A DNA stretch of 64,000 nt from Hysterangium stoloniferum (GCA_015178975.1 WHVD01000070.1:62001-126000); one strand, 5' to 3'. Shown: positions 36,554-48,149, counted from the first letter of the stretch. Made by a program: numbers and translations. The notes: generated from the letters alone by a model not told the origin.

Positions 36554-37815
36554 TGTGATGTATCTAGTATATATTCACGAATTTTCCCTTAATTTTCCTG
36601 AATTTATTTCAATTTATTTTATTCTATTTTATTTTATTTATTAATTCAAGAATTAGGCTATTTCCTTTTAACTTCGAATACTCAAAGCTTCGAATGACAT
36701 CATATTATGTAATCGAAGCCTAGAGCGGTCGAAATATAAATATAATAAAGCCGGGTTATCTAATTTCAAGAGACCGGGTTTTTATTATATTATATTAGTA
36801 CATATATGCGCATTATTATCGCGCGATCACATGACATCACGTGACAATGACGTCACGACGTGTTTACAAATCGTTGCGAGTAGTTTTCGCAGCCGCCCGG
36901 CTGCGTTTATTTCCGTTTCGGCGCCACGGCTTATTTTGCTTCCACCCTCGGCCATCTCGGGTTTATTCTCTGACTCGACCGGTTCGGATCTTCAGTTTGG
37001 ATCTTCGAGTTGGGTGATAGCTATGACATCATAGCGGAATTATAGAAACTTTTAGAAGCTTCTAATAATTTCCTAATTAGTTATTTAGCTATTATTAAGC
37101 AAAAATCTCTACATGTATAAAAGGAGGCCTAAATCACTGAATAAATCACTACTACTTTACTACTATCAACAGCACCAGCTCAAAGCTTATCTAATCATCC
37201 TAAGGACAAAAATAGCCTTAGTCTGATATCTAACTGCAAGCACCTACACTTGCAGCATCTTGAACTCTTTCTCTTGAACTTAGCTAATTCATCTAAGTTC
37301 CCTCAGCTTCCCGGAAAACCTTTAGGCTTACTAATCACTTAAGTAAATCTAAATTCTCATTACTGAAATCCCTGCCCGTTTAGGTTATTCAAGAGCCCAT
37401 TTTAACAGCACAGTTAATCGATCTTTAAACAAACGCTTGGATATTCGACTCTCGGACGATCTCTCTATTTATATATTATTTAACAGCTTGTTAAATCTTT
37501 ATAAATAGTAAACTAAAAGGCTACAAGAAAGCGAAGGCTTACGACAAGTTTCTGCCAACTTATTGTGCATACATTCAGCTCCCGAACCTTTATTCTCAAG
37601 GAGAACTTAACCTTTGTAGAGCACGTCACTACAAGTTCATCTGAATTTGTCAAGAGACCAAACAAATATTGACTTTAGTTGTTTAAGCTTAATAGTGCAG
37701 CTAATTAATCTATCAGTATTTAAATTACTGGACCTTTATTTGTTTATTTCTTGAATCCCTTGCCGTGTCAATGTTTGTTAACTATTTGAGAGAGTAAATA
37801 GCCAGATACCTTACA
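36554..37815 (+). mobile_element. 3' LTR of B2 (epsilon, alpha-related)
   Basis: This 1262-bp LTR starts TGTGATGTATCTAG directly after the polypurine run and ends ATACCTTACA. A TATA box (TATAAAAGG) lies at 37116-37124. Its second half resembles the alpha LTRs (for example CATCCTAAGGACAA and TTAAATTACTGGACCTTT); its first half is different and has many CG sites. Confidence 0.85.
37116..37124 (+). promoter_or_regulatory. TATA box of epsilon LTR
   Basis: TATAAAAGG, at the position of the TATATAAGG motifs of the alpha LTRs. It would drive transcription of the element rightward. Confidence 0.6.
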
Positions 37816-38150
37816 TAGTCCATGCGGATTGAGATAAGGATTGAGTTTCGACTGGTACAGTTCGAAACTCTGATTGAGTAGATGGCTAAAGCCCGTCTGT
37901 GACGGTCGAGACGATACACCAATCACAACTTACAGGACACTAACAGGTGTCTGGGTAAGTCGTGGTTGTGGTGTAAAAAGTGTCTGAGTTCTAAACTACG
38001 GGCGCTAGAATATATAAGTCTGGCGTGTATGCACCCACAAGAGTCGATGTACGTACCGCATACATAGGTCGTCGAACTAATTATAGACATATAATAAAAG
38101 AGAGAAAACAGAAATAATAAAGGGAAAATAGTAAGAGCTCATCCGACTAT
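37816..38150 (-). mobile_element. Degenerate zeta LTR piece (reverse)
   Basis: It matches the reverse complement of parts of zeta LTR 2: 37816-37927 matches about 24204-24310, and 37940-38045 matches the inner zeta block around 23880-23950. It is diverged and incomplete; the right end is uncertain. Confidence 0.55.
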
Positions 38151-38513
38151 ATTTCCTGAGTGTATTTCTCCATACCTCTCACAAGTGGTGGAAGGAGAGA
38201 TTGAGTATGAGGTTGAGAAGGTATTGGACAGTAGATGGAGATATGGGCAAATTGAATACCTCATAAAATGGCAAGGTTTCGGCATGGAACATAATAGCTG
38301 GGAACCAGGACATAAGGTATTCGCCCCTGCCTTGACAGCAGACTTCCACACACAACATCCAGAGGCAGTAACAATCCAGGGCCCTATTCGAGGATTAAGG
38401 CAACCTCCAACCACCACAGTACGAGTGACCCAGATTCCAAGGTTTCGAAAGGTCAAGCCTGGACTCTACTGGCAGCAATACCATGTCAGGACGCCATACC
38501 TTAAAAGGGGGGG
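38150..38513 (+). mobile_element. Element F remnant, chromodomain end of pol
   Basis: A Ty3/gypsy chromodomain with a YLIKWQGFGMEHNSW core (about 38185-38320) and a short tail, then a G-run polypurine tract. Everything upstream of it in F is missing. It is closest in layout to the end of element A. Confidence 0.85.
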
Positions 38514-38864
38514 TGATGTCAGGGGACAATCTTAAGTTTTCCAATTTCACTTCTGACTCTCCTTAATATACTCTCCTTAATATAGTCTCCTTAATATAGT
38601 TTCCTTAATATAGCATCATAAGTAAAGACTGAGGGGGGCACCTTGTTGTTATCACATTTTCAAACTCAGCTGCACCCTTTAGTTAGTCACCCACTAGCCG
38701 AGGATTCCTTAGACTTTTCTCTTCGGATTTCCTCTGCTAGGTAAGTAATGTTGTATTCTACATGTATGTAATTAGATAGGTATAAACTCACTTCGGATTT
38801 CCTCTGCTGGTACCCCAACTCTGTCATAGTGCGAGTTAGTGCGGTCTATAGAGTCGCCCTTACA
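38514..38864 (+). mobile_element. 3' LTR of element F (eta)
   Basis: This 351-bp LTR from TGATGTCAGGGG to CGCCCTTACA has the same ends and inner block as the LTR at 2786-3107. It is followed at once by antisense Ty3 integrase sequence (D), so F inserted into D. Confidence 0.85.
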
Positions 38865-39443
38865 GTCTCTAACTCTTGGTTGACTTGTTCAGTCTGCCCA
38901 TCAGCCTGAGGGTGGTAGGCTGTGGAATAGGCTGGTTGAATACCAAGGAGTCGGTATAATTCCTGAGTGAATTGACTTGCAAACTGTGATCCACGTCTGA
39001 GATAAGTCACTGTGGAAGTCCATGATGCTTCCACATATCCTTGAAAAAGATCCAAGCTGCACCAACAGAGTCAACAGTCTTATGTATGGGCAGGAAGTGT
39101 CCACACTTTGTCATGAGATCTACAATTACCATCACTGAATCATACCCTTGAGATTCAGGTAGGTCAACTATGAAGTTGACACTAGTTGTGTCCCATTGAT
39201 CTTCTGGTGTGGTGTTTGGGTGTAATTCCCCAATTGGCATTCAACGCTGGAACTTGGTGTGCATACATATGTCACAGGTCTTGACATACTGCCCTATACA
39301 TGTATCATGGTATGCCTGGCCACCAAAAGTTGCGACTTACCAGCTCTAAGGTCTTCCATCATCCTGCATGGCCAGCCATCTGAGAATCATGATGCTGTTC
39401 CACAATTCTACACCTCAGTTCTGGGTCAGTTGGTACATATATT
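38865..39443 (-). mobile_element. Element D, integrase part (antisense)
   Basis: On the minus strand: integrase core (about 38870-39235, with [11 protein letters not shown] and the WDTTSVNFIVDLPES block) and zinc-binding domain (about 39250-39420). It is a Ty3/gypsy fragment close to element A in sequence. It is broken and truncated. The last five bases, ATATT, are the TSD of the miniature LTR element. Confidence 0.85.
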
Positions 39444-39582
39444 TGTAAGAATATGAGGCAGGTTTCCATGTGGGTGAAGGGGTGACAAAACCCTTAACGA
39501 AATACATCCAATGACTAAGCTACTGTACAGTATGAGACCATCAAGCTCAACGGCTTGCAACATATCCTAATAAATCCCAACA
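39444..39582 (-). mobile_element. LTR of miniature element (left copy)
   Basis: 139 bp, identical by eye to 41821-41959. Confidence 0.9.
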
Positions 39583-39964
39583 CGCCCACTTTGCAAGTTG
39601 TTGAGAATGCGCCCACTTGACGCAAAATCCATCCGAAAATCCGTCCGAAAATCGAAAATAAATAATCCACTGCGCCCACCATATGCGATATTCGTCCGAA
39701 ACTTGAAAATACGCTGCTGTTATGTATTTTATTAGTTTTCTACCTTTTAAGTCCCCCAAAAGCCGAAATAGCCAAAATGGCTTGTGAAATGTACTTATAT
39801 TGCGATGATAAAATTTGTATAAATATCTTTTAAATTTCGTTGAAGTTCTACAATTTATTTTACATTTTTATCTTAAATATTGAAGAAGTTATGAATTTAT
39901 TCTTTTTTAACTAAATACTATCAAACCGGCCACCAGGCGCTAATTACACAACGCGCGAGAAAAT

Positions 39965-40190
39965 CATGTGACAGTCGTCACAAAAAGGCGCGACGGTCAC
40001 AAAGCGCGACGGTCACAAAGCGCGACGGTCACAAGGCGCGACGGTCACAAAGCGCGACGGTCACAAGGCGCGACGGTCACAAAGCGCGACAGTCACAAGG
40101 CGCGACGGTCACAAGGCGCGACGGTCACAAAGCGCGACGGTTACATAGTGTGACAGTCACACGGCGCGATGATCACAAAGGCGCGCGGAT
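39965..40190. repeat. 16-bp minisatellite in beta LTR 4
   Basis: About eleven copies of a 15-16 bp unit of the type GCGCGACGGTCACAAA. It lies where beta LTR 3 has the 19-bp unit. Confidence 0.9.
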
Positions 40191-40429
40191 GACATACACG
40201 AAAGGCGCGGGAATAGATTACATCATCATGTATGCTATTGTAGAAAAAACCGGAAATTCCTGGAGCATTCCAGAAGCTTCCCCAGGAATAGCTAAATTAG
40301 GATAGTAATGATGTAATATGTCTCAAAAATGTCTCACATTTTATTGTATATAAGGAGCTCTGCTCCAGCCGTGAAAATATAACTTTTTATCCACCCACAT
40401 CTGTGTGTTACTGCAGCAAGCAGGCTATT

Positions 40430-40680
40430 CCACCCCTATCAGGGCTGTTGGACTTTTAATTCCACCTCTATTTGAGTTGTTGGAAACCTTTGCCACCTCG
40501 GTTAGAGTTGTTGGCCCAAGTAGTTCACCTTGTCACCTCAATCTGAGTTGTTGACTTATTTGTTCCCCCTTGCCACCTCTTAATTGAGTAGCTGGCTTTA
40601 TTACTTTTTCTAACTTCTATTTAAGTTGTTGGAATCTGTTGCCACCTCGGTTAGAGTTGTTGGCTATCAACTAAGTAATA
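40430..40680 (+). repeat. Repeated motif array in beta LTR 4
   Basis: Six or seven copies of a block of the type CCACCTCGGTTAGAGTTGTTGG spread over 250 bp, downstream of the TATA motif in the sense direction. It is the same array as in the other beta LTRs. Confidence 0.8.
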
Positions 40681-41253
40681 AATAAATTGTTTGTTTTATT
40701 GTTTGAAATTAGAATATAATTCTAATTTCTCCTGGTTTGGCTTATAATTAAATACTGAGAATATTCTTGCAGAATCATAAAGACTACATTAAGATCCTGA
40801 TAAGTTAGTATCACAGTAGATCCAGTAGATTAATTTAAATAAAGCATATATTGCCAAATATTGTTTTATTCTATAGTTGATCTTTTGACCTGTTTATTAA
40901 TATTTTTACTGTTTGATAAATAGTATAAAATATATATAAACTAGCTAGAATCGAAGTTGAATCTAGTTTTGGAATCAGTAAATTGTTATTCATATTTTAG
41001 TGGTTGTTTTCACAGAAAAAGAACAAGCTTACATAAGCAGCTGTCAAAAACCTTCTTTGCGAAGTAGGGTGCATATATTCAAGTAAACTCTTGACTTCAG
41101 GGGTTCTAAGTCTATTAAGGCTGCCACTGATTAATATCAAATACTTAAATTATTTTACCTTGTTGTGAATTGAGTATTTGCACACTTTGATAGAGCATTG
41201 GACTCCTTTTTCCAGAAAATAATATTAAAATAAGTCTAATACATTACAGCTGC

Positions 41254-41820
41254 GCCCACTAGACGCAAAAATCGTCTGGTACATTTAGCGTCGAATCATA
41301 CCTTGGAGCATCCCTTGCTCCTAGTACGCATTCCCCCAACCTCCCAGACCACACATCCGCTACGTTAGCGTTGAATTGTACCTCAGGCTCAGAACTCCTA
41401 GTACACATCCTCCTAACCTCCCGGAATTCTGATGCCAGACCTCAGAGCCCTGCTCACAACTCCTAGTCCCCACAAATAACAGAATACTTCAGCCTGGCCA
41501 CTCGTGGGACAACAGGCCTACTTTGCAAAGGTCGGTTCGCAGAACTCGAAGTCGAATGTTGTTGTCTTCATCAAACCCATAGATGTTCTTGGAACAGGTA
41601 CAACAATCTGTGAGTCCATTCCCAATAAACCATGCTCCATATACCACTGCCACTCCACAGTATCTTTAGTCCCAATACCACACTTTGTAAGTTCACCTCT
41701 CATTGCGCCAACAAAAATTTTCGAAATAAGAGCAGCAATGTTGACAATGACGAAGGGGTGTAGTTTAGATATAGCAGCAGTAGATAAGCAAATTAGAGGC
41801 AACTGGCGGGGCCCATAACC
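41254..41820 (-). mobile_element. Internal part of the miniature element
   Basis: About 570 bp with no recognised domain. It has two copies of a GCGCCCACTWGACGCAAAA-type block shared with 39583-39717, and paired blocks of the type CTAGTACRCATYCYCCYAACCTCCC (two copies near 41320 and 41400). Open frames of 100-140 codons exist on both strands but match nothing I know. Confidence 0.55.
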
Positions 41821-41959
41821 TGTAAGAATATGAGGCAGGTTTCCATGTGGGTGAAGGGGTGACAAAACCCTTAACGAAATACATCCAATGACTAAGCTAC
41901 TGTACAGTATGAGACCATCAAGCTCAACGGCTTGCAACATATCCTAATAAATCCCAACA
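41821..41959 (-). mobile_element. LTR of miniature element (right copy)
   Basis: 139 bp, identical by eye to 39444-39582. It is next to the putative primer binding site. Confidence 0.9.
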
Positions 41960-42298
41960 ATATTTTTCCCTGATACAACACCAGTCCATCCTCCTCTGAC
42001 CATTCCATTAATCTGATGGATTGGCCACCAGATTTTCAGAGTTCCTTCACTGCTGTGATCACTGCTTCCTCCTGTTCACCCTTCTCATTTGCTTGGCAAA
42101 TAGCAGTGAGGAATTCACGTTCTGGCCCATGTATTGACACACCCTCCATGGCTCGAATTGCAAAAAACTCTGGTTTTAGTAGGGTTATGTCTGAGTTGTC
42201 ACCCTCACCAGAGCCATGGTCAGGCCGGTGAGAGAGTGCATCAGTTTTGCCCATAAAGCGTCCTGGCTGGTGGTGCAGTTGGAAATCAAAGCGTGAGC
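41960..42298 (-). mobile_element. Element D, RNase H end and linker (antisense)
   Basis: On the minus strand: FDFQLHHQPGRFMGKTDALS, the end of RNase H, and the linker to the integrase, as in element A at about 1060-1380. It is the other side of D, split from 38865-39443 by the miniature element. It abuts element G at about 42298. Confidence 0.8.
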
Positions 42299-44455
42299 AG
42301 AAATTACAGTGGAAAATGTTGAATGGAATCTTCAATGTCAAGAACTATATTATCAAACTAGCTAATTCCACCAAGAGGGAAATATTTTCTTTGCCAAGAC
42401 TGATGGCCAGGCCTCCCAGTTGTGCTTTCCTTGGAGCACAAGCCACTTCCACTCAAGGATGGCTTGGAAGTTATGGCAAAAATCCTACAAATATTATAGT
42501 GGATTCTGGTGCAGATATTTCATTGATATCTCACTCTACATTATCTCAACTCGAAAATCCTCCAAAAATAAAAAATGGACAGAGAATCAATTCAATTCAA
42601 GTAACTGGAGCCTCTACAATATCCGGGTTTATTTTCTTGCCTATTTACTTTGATACAAGTGAAGGGCCAGTGGAATTGATCATTGAAGCTTATGTAGTCA
42701 AAGGCATGACTACTCCATTCATTATTGGAAATGATTTTGCAGACCAATATGCAATCTCAGTGATCCAAGGAGAGGAAGGTTCAATCTTGAGCTTTGGCTC
42801 TAGTGGAAGGTCTATCAAAGTTCAAAATTCTATTGGACCTTTATTAAAAGATGAAAGAGGTGAAGCTTTCCAAGTTAATGTCACTCCAAAGCTCTCGGAC
42901 CTTGCTGGAAAAATTAAGGCTCATAGGAAGAACAAGAAAATCAAGAAATCAATTCAATCTAAGGAAACTGAGAATTCAGTGAGGTCTAGCATTGATATAA
43001 CAATTTCTCCAGAGTCTATAAGTGCTATACCAGTGACCCTGTCCTTCCCAAAGGGATCTGATATAGCATATATAGAGAAGATATTCCTATCTAACTGAGG
43101 AGACCAAGATTTCTATGCTACACCTGATTCTATCATTACTCGGAAAAATCCTCAGTTATATATTTCCAATTTCTCAAGTTTCCCAGTGCATATACATGAA
43201 GGTCAAATAGTAGGCTACTCCCATAATACGGAAACATGGTTAGATAGCCTGGAACATTTAGACAATGAGCAACTATCCCATCTAAGTGCTCATTCCTATT
43301 TGATCAAGAGCATTGCTAGCCAACTTCTCAATCCAAAATATAATTTTATTGATCAGCCTGATACTCAAGGAGAATCAGAAGGTGGTCCAAAGACAGCAGA
43401 AACTCCTTCAGATGATATTAGCTCTGATAAATTCTTTGAAGAGATTGATATCAATAAGGATTTGTCATTGGAGCAGAAGAATCAATTAAAGGCTATTTGA
43501 TGGAAGAATTGTTTTGCCTTTGGATTAGATGGAAGATTAGGCCACTATCCTGCCAAGGTGGAAATAAATTTGAGAGAAGGAACAAGAGAAATTTCCTGAC
43601 CTCCATTCTTTGCCTCACCTAAGAATAGAGAGATTATTGATGAGCAGATGGATAAATGGGTCAAATTACAAGTTATTGAACCTTCCAAAAGCCCTTGGGG
43701 TGCTCCTGCATTTATTATTTATCGGCAAGGAAAGCCCAGGATGGTAATTGACTTCAGGCAACTTAATGCTCAAGTAATTCCAGATGAATTTCCACTGCCT
43801 CGGCAAGATGATATATTACAAGCATTAACTGGATCTCAGTGGTTATCTACACTAGATGCATTAGCCGGTTTTACTCAATTGGAAATGGCATCAAAATATA
43901 AAGAGAAAATAGCTTTCAGAACACACAGAGGGCTTTATCAATTCTTGAGAATGCCCTTTGGATTCAGAAATGGCCCAGCAGTCTTCCAGAGAGTTATGCA
44001 GAATATTCTATCCCCATTCCTCTAAATATTTGCTTTGGTCTACATTGATGATATTGTCATTTTCTCTAAAACCTTTGAAGATCATTTAATGCATACAGAA
44101 TCAGTCCTCAAAGCAATCATTTCTTCAAAAATGACCTTATCTCTCTCAAAATGCCATTTTGCCTACCAATCACTTCAATTATTAGGACAAAAGTCTCTAG
44201 ACTTGGCTTGTCTACTAATAAAGTGAAGATAGATGCTATTCTACAATTAGAAGAACCCCGAAATGTTCATGAGCTTCAAATGTTCTTGGGAATGATGGTC
44301 TATTTCTCAGCATATATTCCATTTTATGCTTGGATTGTCAACCTGTTATTCTCATCACTCAAAAAGCATTTGAAGAATGCTTCTGCAATTCTTTGTGACT
44401 GGAAAAACAAAAGAAAGAGTGCACAGCTGCCATCCAAGACTCACAGAGGTCTCAC

Positions 44456-44929
44456 TGTGAGGAGTATGCTTTTACCACAGTTTCATTGTGGTAAAACTCT
44501 CCTTTTATTTTATTTATATTTTACATATTCTATTCATATTTTTCTATCTTTCATATTCTTCGAATATTGCATATTTCATTAGTTCAAAGCATTGTGTATA
44601 CTTGTGGGTGCACTCAGCACCAATTAGAACTCAGACACACTTTAACCCAAGAACCACCGCTCGTAAGACACAAACTAGGTCTACTACGAGCGGTGATCAG
44701 GGTAATGTGTCAGCTACCACATAGGTAGCATTATCTGAACTATTGAATACTTCTGGCCTCAAACTATAACAGTCGAGGCCTCCACTCAAACCATCGCACT
44801 CGTTGACTCCTTCGTCATCTTGTGCTCTTTCTCTCACTTTCTCTTATATTGCACCGAATAGGTCAATATCCTTCCTTTCTACTCATTTCTTCGTATATAG
44901 AACGGTCAGAACTTCCGCCACTCTTCACA
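44456..44929 (+). mobile_element. Zeta solo LTR 3
   Basis: This 474-bp LTR, TGTGAGGAGTATGC to CTCTTCACA, is flanked by CTCAC on both sides (44451-44455 and 44930-44934), a perfect TSD inside element G. Confidence 0.93.
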
Positions 44930-45061
44930 CTCACTGGCCAACTCGGCCTCTAAATAACCAAAACATCAATATATGCACCCTATATATGCCATTATTTCTT
45001 TCATTCTTATATATTCAAGTAAAAGAAAATGTTTCCACATCAAAAAAGTTAAAAGTTTCAT

Positions 45062-45979
45062 ATGGAACTCTCCCCAGTCACCAAATTGGACTATTCTATT
45101 AAAATCATCAAAGGGAAACCTTCTCAAAATGACGTTCTAGTTTCTCATACACTTTATCCAACTCGAAAACCGCTGCATTATCGACTTAACGAATACGATT
45201 GGATTCCTATTGAATACAAGGGAGTCAAAGTTTATTGCATTCTAGGGTCTCTAGCCTATTATCTTTGGGAGTATCATCTCTTGAACGTTAAATTGCCTTG
45301 TATTGGAGCAGATAATTACACTCCAATCCTTTCTGACTCTACTATTTCTTATTTTATTCCAGAAGGGAAGTTTTGCGAACTTTGTATAATGCCTGCACCT
45401 TTCAGAAACCATCAAGATCTTATAACAAACCCATTGCTTGTCACTGGTTCTAGAACCTTTGTAGCTCAATGATTCGATATGTTTCAAAAGAATGGTTTAA
45501 AACTCAAGGCTTGGATGGATAAGGCAAAGGCCAGAAGTGTAAGACTAGGTAGTCAATGCACTTGGAAGTGGCCTGACGATCCTACTCCCCCTTTGCCCTA
45601 CGCATTGCAAGAGAACTGGAATTTGGAAGATCAAATCAATCCGGAATACTGGACTTTTGAGGACATGTGGGGAATGAGAGCCCCAAAGGTTTATTCTCGA
45701 GGAGAAGCTCATCTCTCTATCATGAATAGAGCATTGAGACAAGTTTTTCAAATTCTTAACAGTTCTAACAACTCTATCCCAGTCAATAATATGAGCCTGA
45801 CCACTCCCAGACAATCTCAACACACATATAATCATCCATCTTCCCCATCCAGCTCTAAAACTGATAGTATTTTCAACTTTTTCCCACCAAGTGATCAAGC
45901 AACAACTTCATCGTCAATAATTAATCAAGAGGAAGAAATAATCAATGTTATTCCTATTTCTCCCAACTATGATAATTGA
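45062..45979 (+). mobile_element. Element G downstream ORF, unknown function
   Basis: A coding-like stretch between pol and the 3' LTR. The first part (about 45062-45470) has a compact, Tyr-rich globular look; the second part (about 45479-45979) has a Trp-rich stretch (TWKWPDDP, WTFEDMWG) and a Ser/Pro/Asn-rich tail. No signal peptide or membrane segment. I see no clear relation to the B2 downstream ORFs. It carries about one break. Confidence 0.6.
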
Positions 45980-46082
45980 TTAGATTAGTATCTTATTTCT
46001 TTTATCATTCAAAACAAAAGTATTATTTAATTCTCAGAAAGCGATTGAGTATTATGACTCAGTCAAAAGGAAGGGGGGATTT

Positions 46083-47350
46083 TGTGAGGTATCAGCCTCA
46101 TCTCATAATATTCTCTTAATTTTCTGTGAATTATTTAATATTTTCTCGAATTCATTGTATTTTTATTATATTTTTATTGTGAAATATAAGGCCTTATTCC
46201 TTTTAACTTCACATAATAATAGCATATATGAGCTCATATAATGCTATTATATCTTATTTATTTTATTATAATTTTTAACTAATTATTTATATTTTATCTA
46301 CTTAGTTATTGCTTTTCAGCACCTTGCTACAGCCTTGTTTGTACATTTTTGAAGTCATGTGACTTATTAGATAAGCCTCCAGTGTCGGGATATCACACAC
46401 GTCACGGATGTGACTACTCGAGTCATTAATTAATTCCGCCGACTCATCATTTGCTTCCATCCCAGGACTGTGGCCTTGAAACTTCATGTTCAAGCAAGAG
46501 GTTAGAACCCTTGTCTCAGAGAGGGGAATCACATGGTAAATAAAGGGTAAAAAATAAGTAGAATATGAGGTCATTATGACCTAACTAATGACCTCATAAA
46601 GTAAATAAATGATTAAATATTTAGTTATCAAAATGTATATAAGGAAGGCCAAGTTTCCAATAAAATCAATCTATCTCTCACACATTTTACTGCACAGCTC
46701 AGAAGCTTATCTAATCATCCTAAGGACAATAATAGCCTTAGTCTGATACACTAACTGCAAGCACCTACACTTGCAGAATCTTGAATCTTTGTCAGCAACT
46801 CTTGAACTTAGCTAATCATCTAAGTTCCCCCAGCCTCACAGCTACCCTTTAGGCTTATTAATTACATAATAAACCTAATAAGTATCTAAGTATCCTTACT
46901 GAAATTCCCTGCCAATACTAGATTATTCAAGGCCCAGCCCTAAGTTTATTGAATTAATCAAGTACAAGCACTCAGATAATCCAATACAAATTATTTTCTC
47001 TATTAATAAATTATTTAACACCTTGTTAAATAACTATTAATAGTTACAAATAAGCATACAAGAATCCAAAGCTTTATATCAAGTCTCTGCTAAGTTACTG
47101 CACATATACTCAGCTTCTAGCCCCTATTCTCAAGGAATAGTTCTTTTATTTGCTAAAAGAGTCATATATTGTTCTATTGAACCTTTCAATAATCAAAATA
47201 AGCATTGATTTGAGTTGTTTAAGCTTAATAGCGCAGCTCATTAATCTATCAGTATTTAAATTACTGGACCCTTGCTTGTTTTATTGTTGAAGCTCTGTGA
47301 CACTATAGCATATATTGAGCTATCTAAGAGAAACCCCTGAATACATTACA
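46083..47350 (+). mobile_element. 3' LTR of element G (alpha 5)
   Basis: This 1268-bp LTR starts TGTGAGGTATCAG three bases after the polypurine run and ends AATACATTACA. The TATA motif TATATAAGG lies near 46636. It is the copy that ties the alpha LTR family to a Ty3 internal region. Confidence 0.9.
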
Positions 47351-48149
47351 GCAAGGAATAAGGATAAATGGATCCAACAAGTACCTGCAGCCCATGTGAT
47401 GACTCTTCTTATCCTGAAACAGTCCTACACCCAATTATCCCCTGATGGTCCACCTTTTGAGGATCTTCCCAAACATACACAACTATTTCAAGACCTATTG
47501 AAGCAATCATGGTATATGCAGTATAGCCAGGTACCACCATTCTCTGCCATAGATGTTGACAAAGAAGCCATTAGATTACTTGAACATGAAATGTTTGAGA
47601 CTTCAAAAGCAGCAGGGCCTGCCAGCTTTCAACAATGGGAGTTGGATACAGGTAATCATCAGAATAAATGGTGTCCATATTCATTTATTCCCTACTCTTG
47701 GAATGAATGTGATTCCTGGACCAGGGGAGGCTGAGTATCAGGTATTTTAGTATCAATTTCAAAATATAATATACAGTAGATTAATCCTTATACTTTCATG
47801 TAGCATGGGCCAGAATTTAGTGAAGGCAGTGAACCAGACACTCAAGAGCCCCACATTTTCCCTCTAAATAGACCAAAACCCTAACCAGCTCAGAAGTGCA
47901 AAGGAGAGGGAATGTGTGAGGAAGCTTTATTTGAGAAGCAGTCTGAAAGAATACTCAGAAAATGACCCAGGCTGAATTATAAAGGGTATAAAATGTTTTA
48001 TTGCAAATAAAAAGGTTTTCTGTACATAATATTCATTTTCAAGACATATAACACAATATAGAACTTCTAAGACATAGTATTTGACATTTCTTTGAGCCTT
48101 GGCCCCCAACATATACATATAGAGTCTCCTTTTCTTAGATTCCAACAAT
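47351..48149 (+). other. Tandem duplication, unit 1, with unknown ORF
   Basis: About 47411-48149 is repeated at 48150-49485. Unit 1 has an open frame of about 120 codons at 47351-47734 with blocks such as TLLILKQSYTQLSPDGPP and AIDVDKEAIRLLEHEMF. It looks like a real protein (mixed helix, few low-complexity runs), but I do not recognise it. It begins at the alpha LTR, so its own 5' end is lost. The rest of the unit is AT-rich with no gene seen. Confidence 0.5.

Larger units (their letters stand above)
39718..41248 (+). mobile_element. Beta solo LTR 4
   Basis: This 1531-bp LTR in sense orientation runs from TGTTATGTATTTT to CTAATACATTACA and is flanked by GCTGC on both sides (39713-39717 and 41249-41253), a perfect TSD. 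It is inserted in the miniature element, so it is among the youngest insertions. A TATA motif (TATATAAGGAGCTCTGCTCC) lies near 40346. Confidence 0.93.
39444..41959 (-). mobile_element. Miniature LTR retrotransposon (TRIM-like), young
   Basis: Two 139-bp direct repeats, 39444-39582 and 41821-41959, identical by eye, flanked by ATATT on both sides (39439-39443 and 41960-41964). On the minus strand they read TGTTGGGATTT to TTCTTACA. Next to the right repeat is GGGGCCCATAACC (41808-41820), which on the minus strand follows the LTR and is one base off the anticodon arm of initiator tRNA-Met, the half-tRNA primer used by many Ty1/copia elements. The internal part is only about 0.7 kb once beta LTR 4 is set aside, with no recognised gag or pol. 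So it looks like a whole non-autonomous element. Confidence 0.85.
42299..46082 (+). mobile_element. Element G, reduced Ty3/gypsy retrotransposon
   Basis: A 5'-truncated element with protease (about 42440-42760, IIVDSGADISLIS), a linker, reverse transcriptase (about 43560-44400, with SPWGAPAFII, MPFGFRNGPA and VYIDDIVIFSK) and a downstream ORF. RNase H and integrase are not present between the reverse transcriptase and that ORF. A zeta solo LTR lies at 44456-44929. A polypurine tract (AAAAGGAAGGGGGGAT) directly precedes the alpha 3' LTR. It has a few breaks. Its base composition is more AT-rich than B2. Confidence 0.87.

Noticed and set aside
41504-41940. ORFs of 104 and 140 codons on both strands in the miniature element
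   Set aside because: They overlap each other and the LTR, and show no gag or pol motif.
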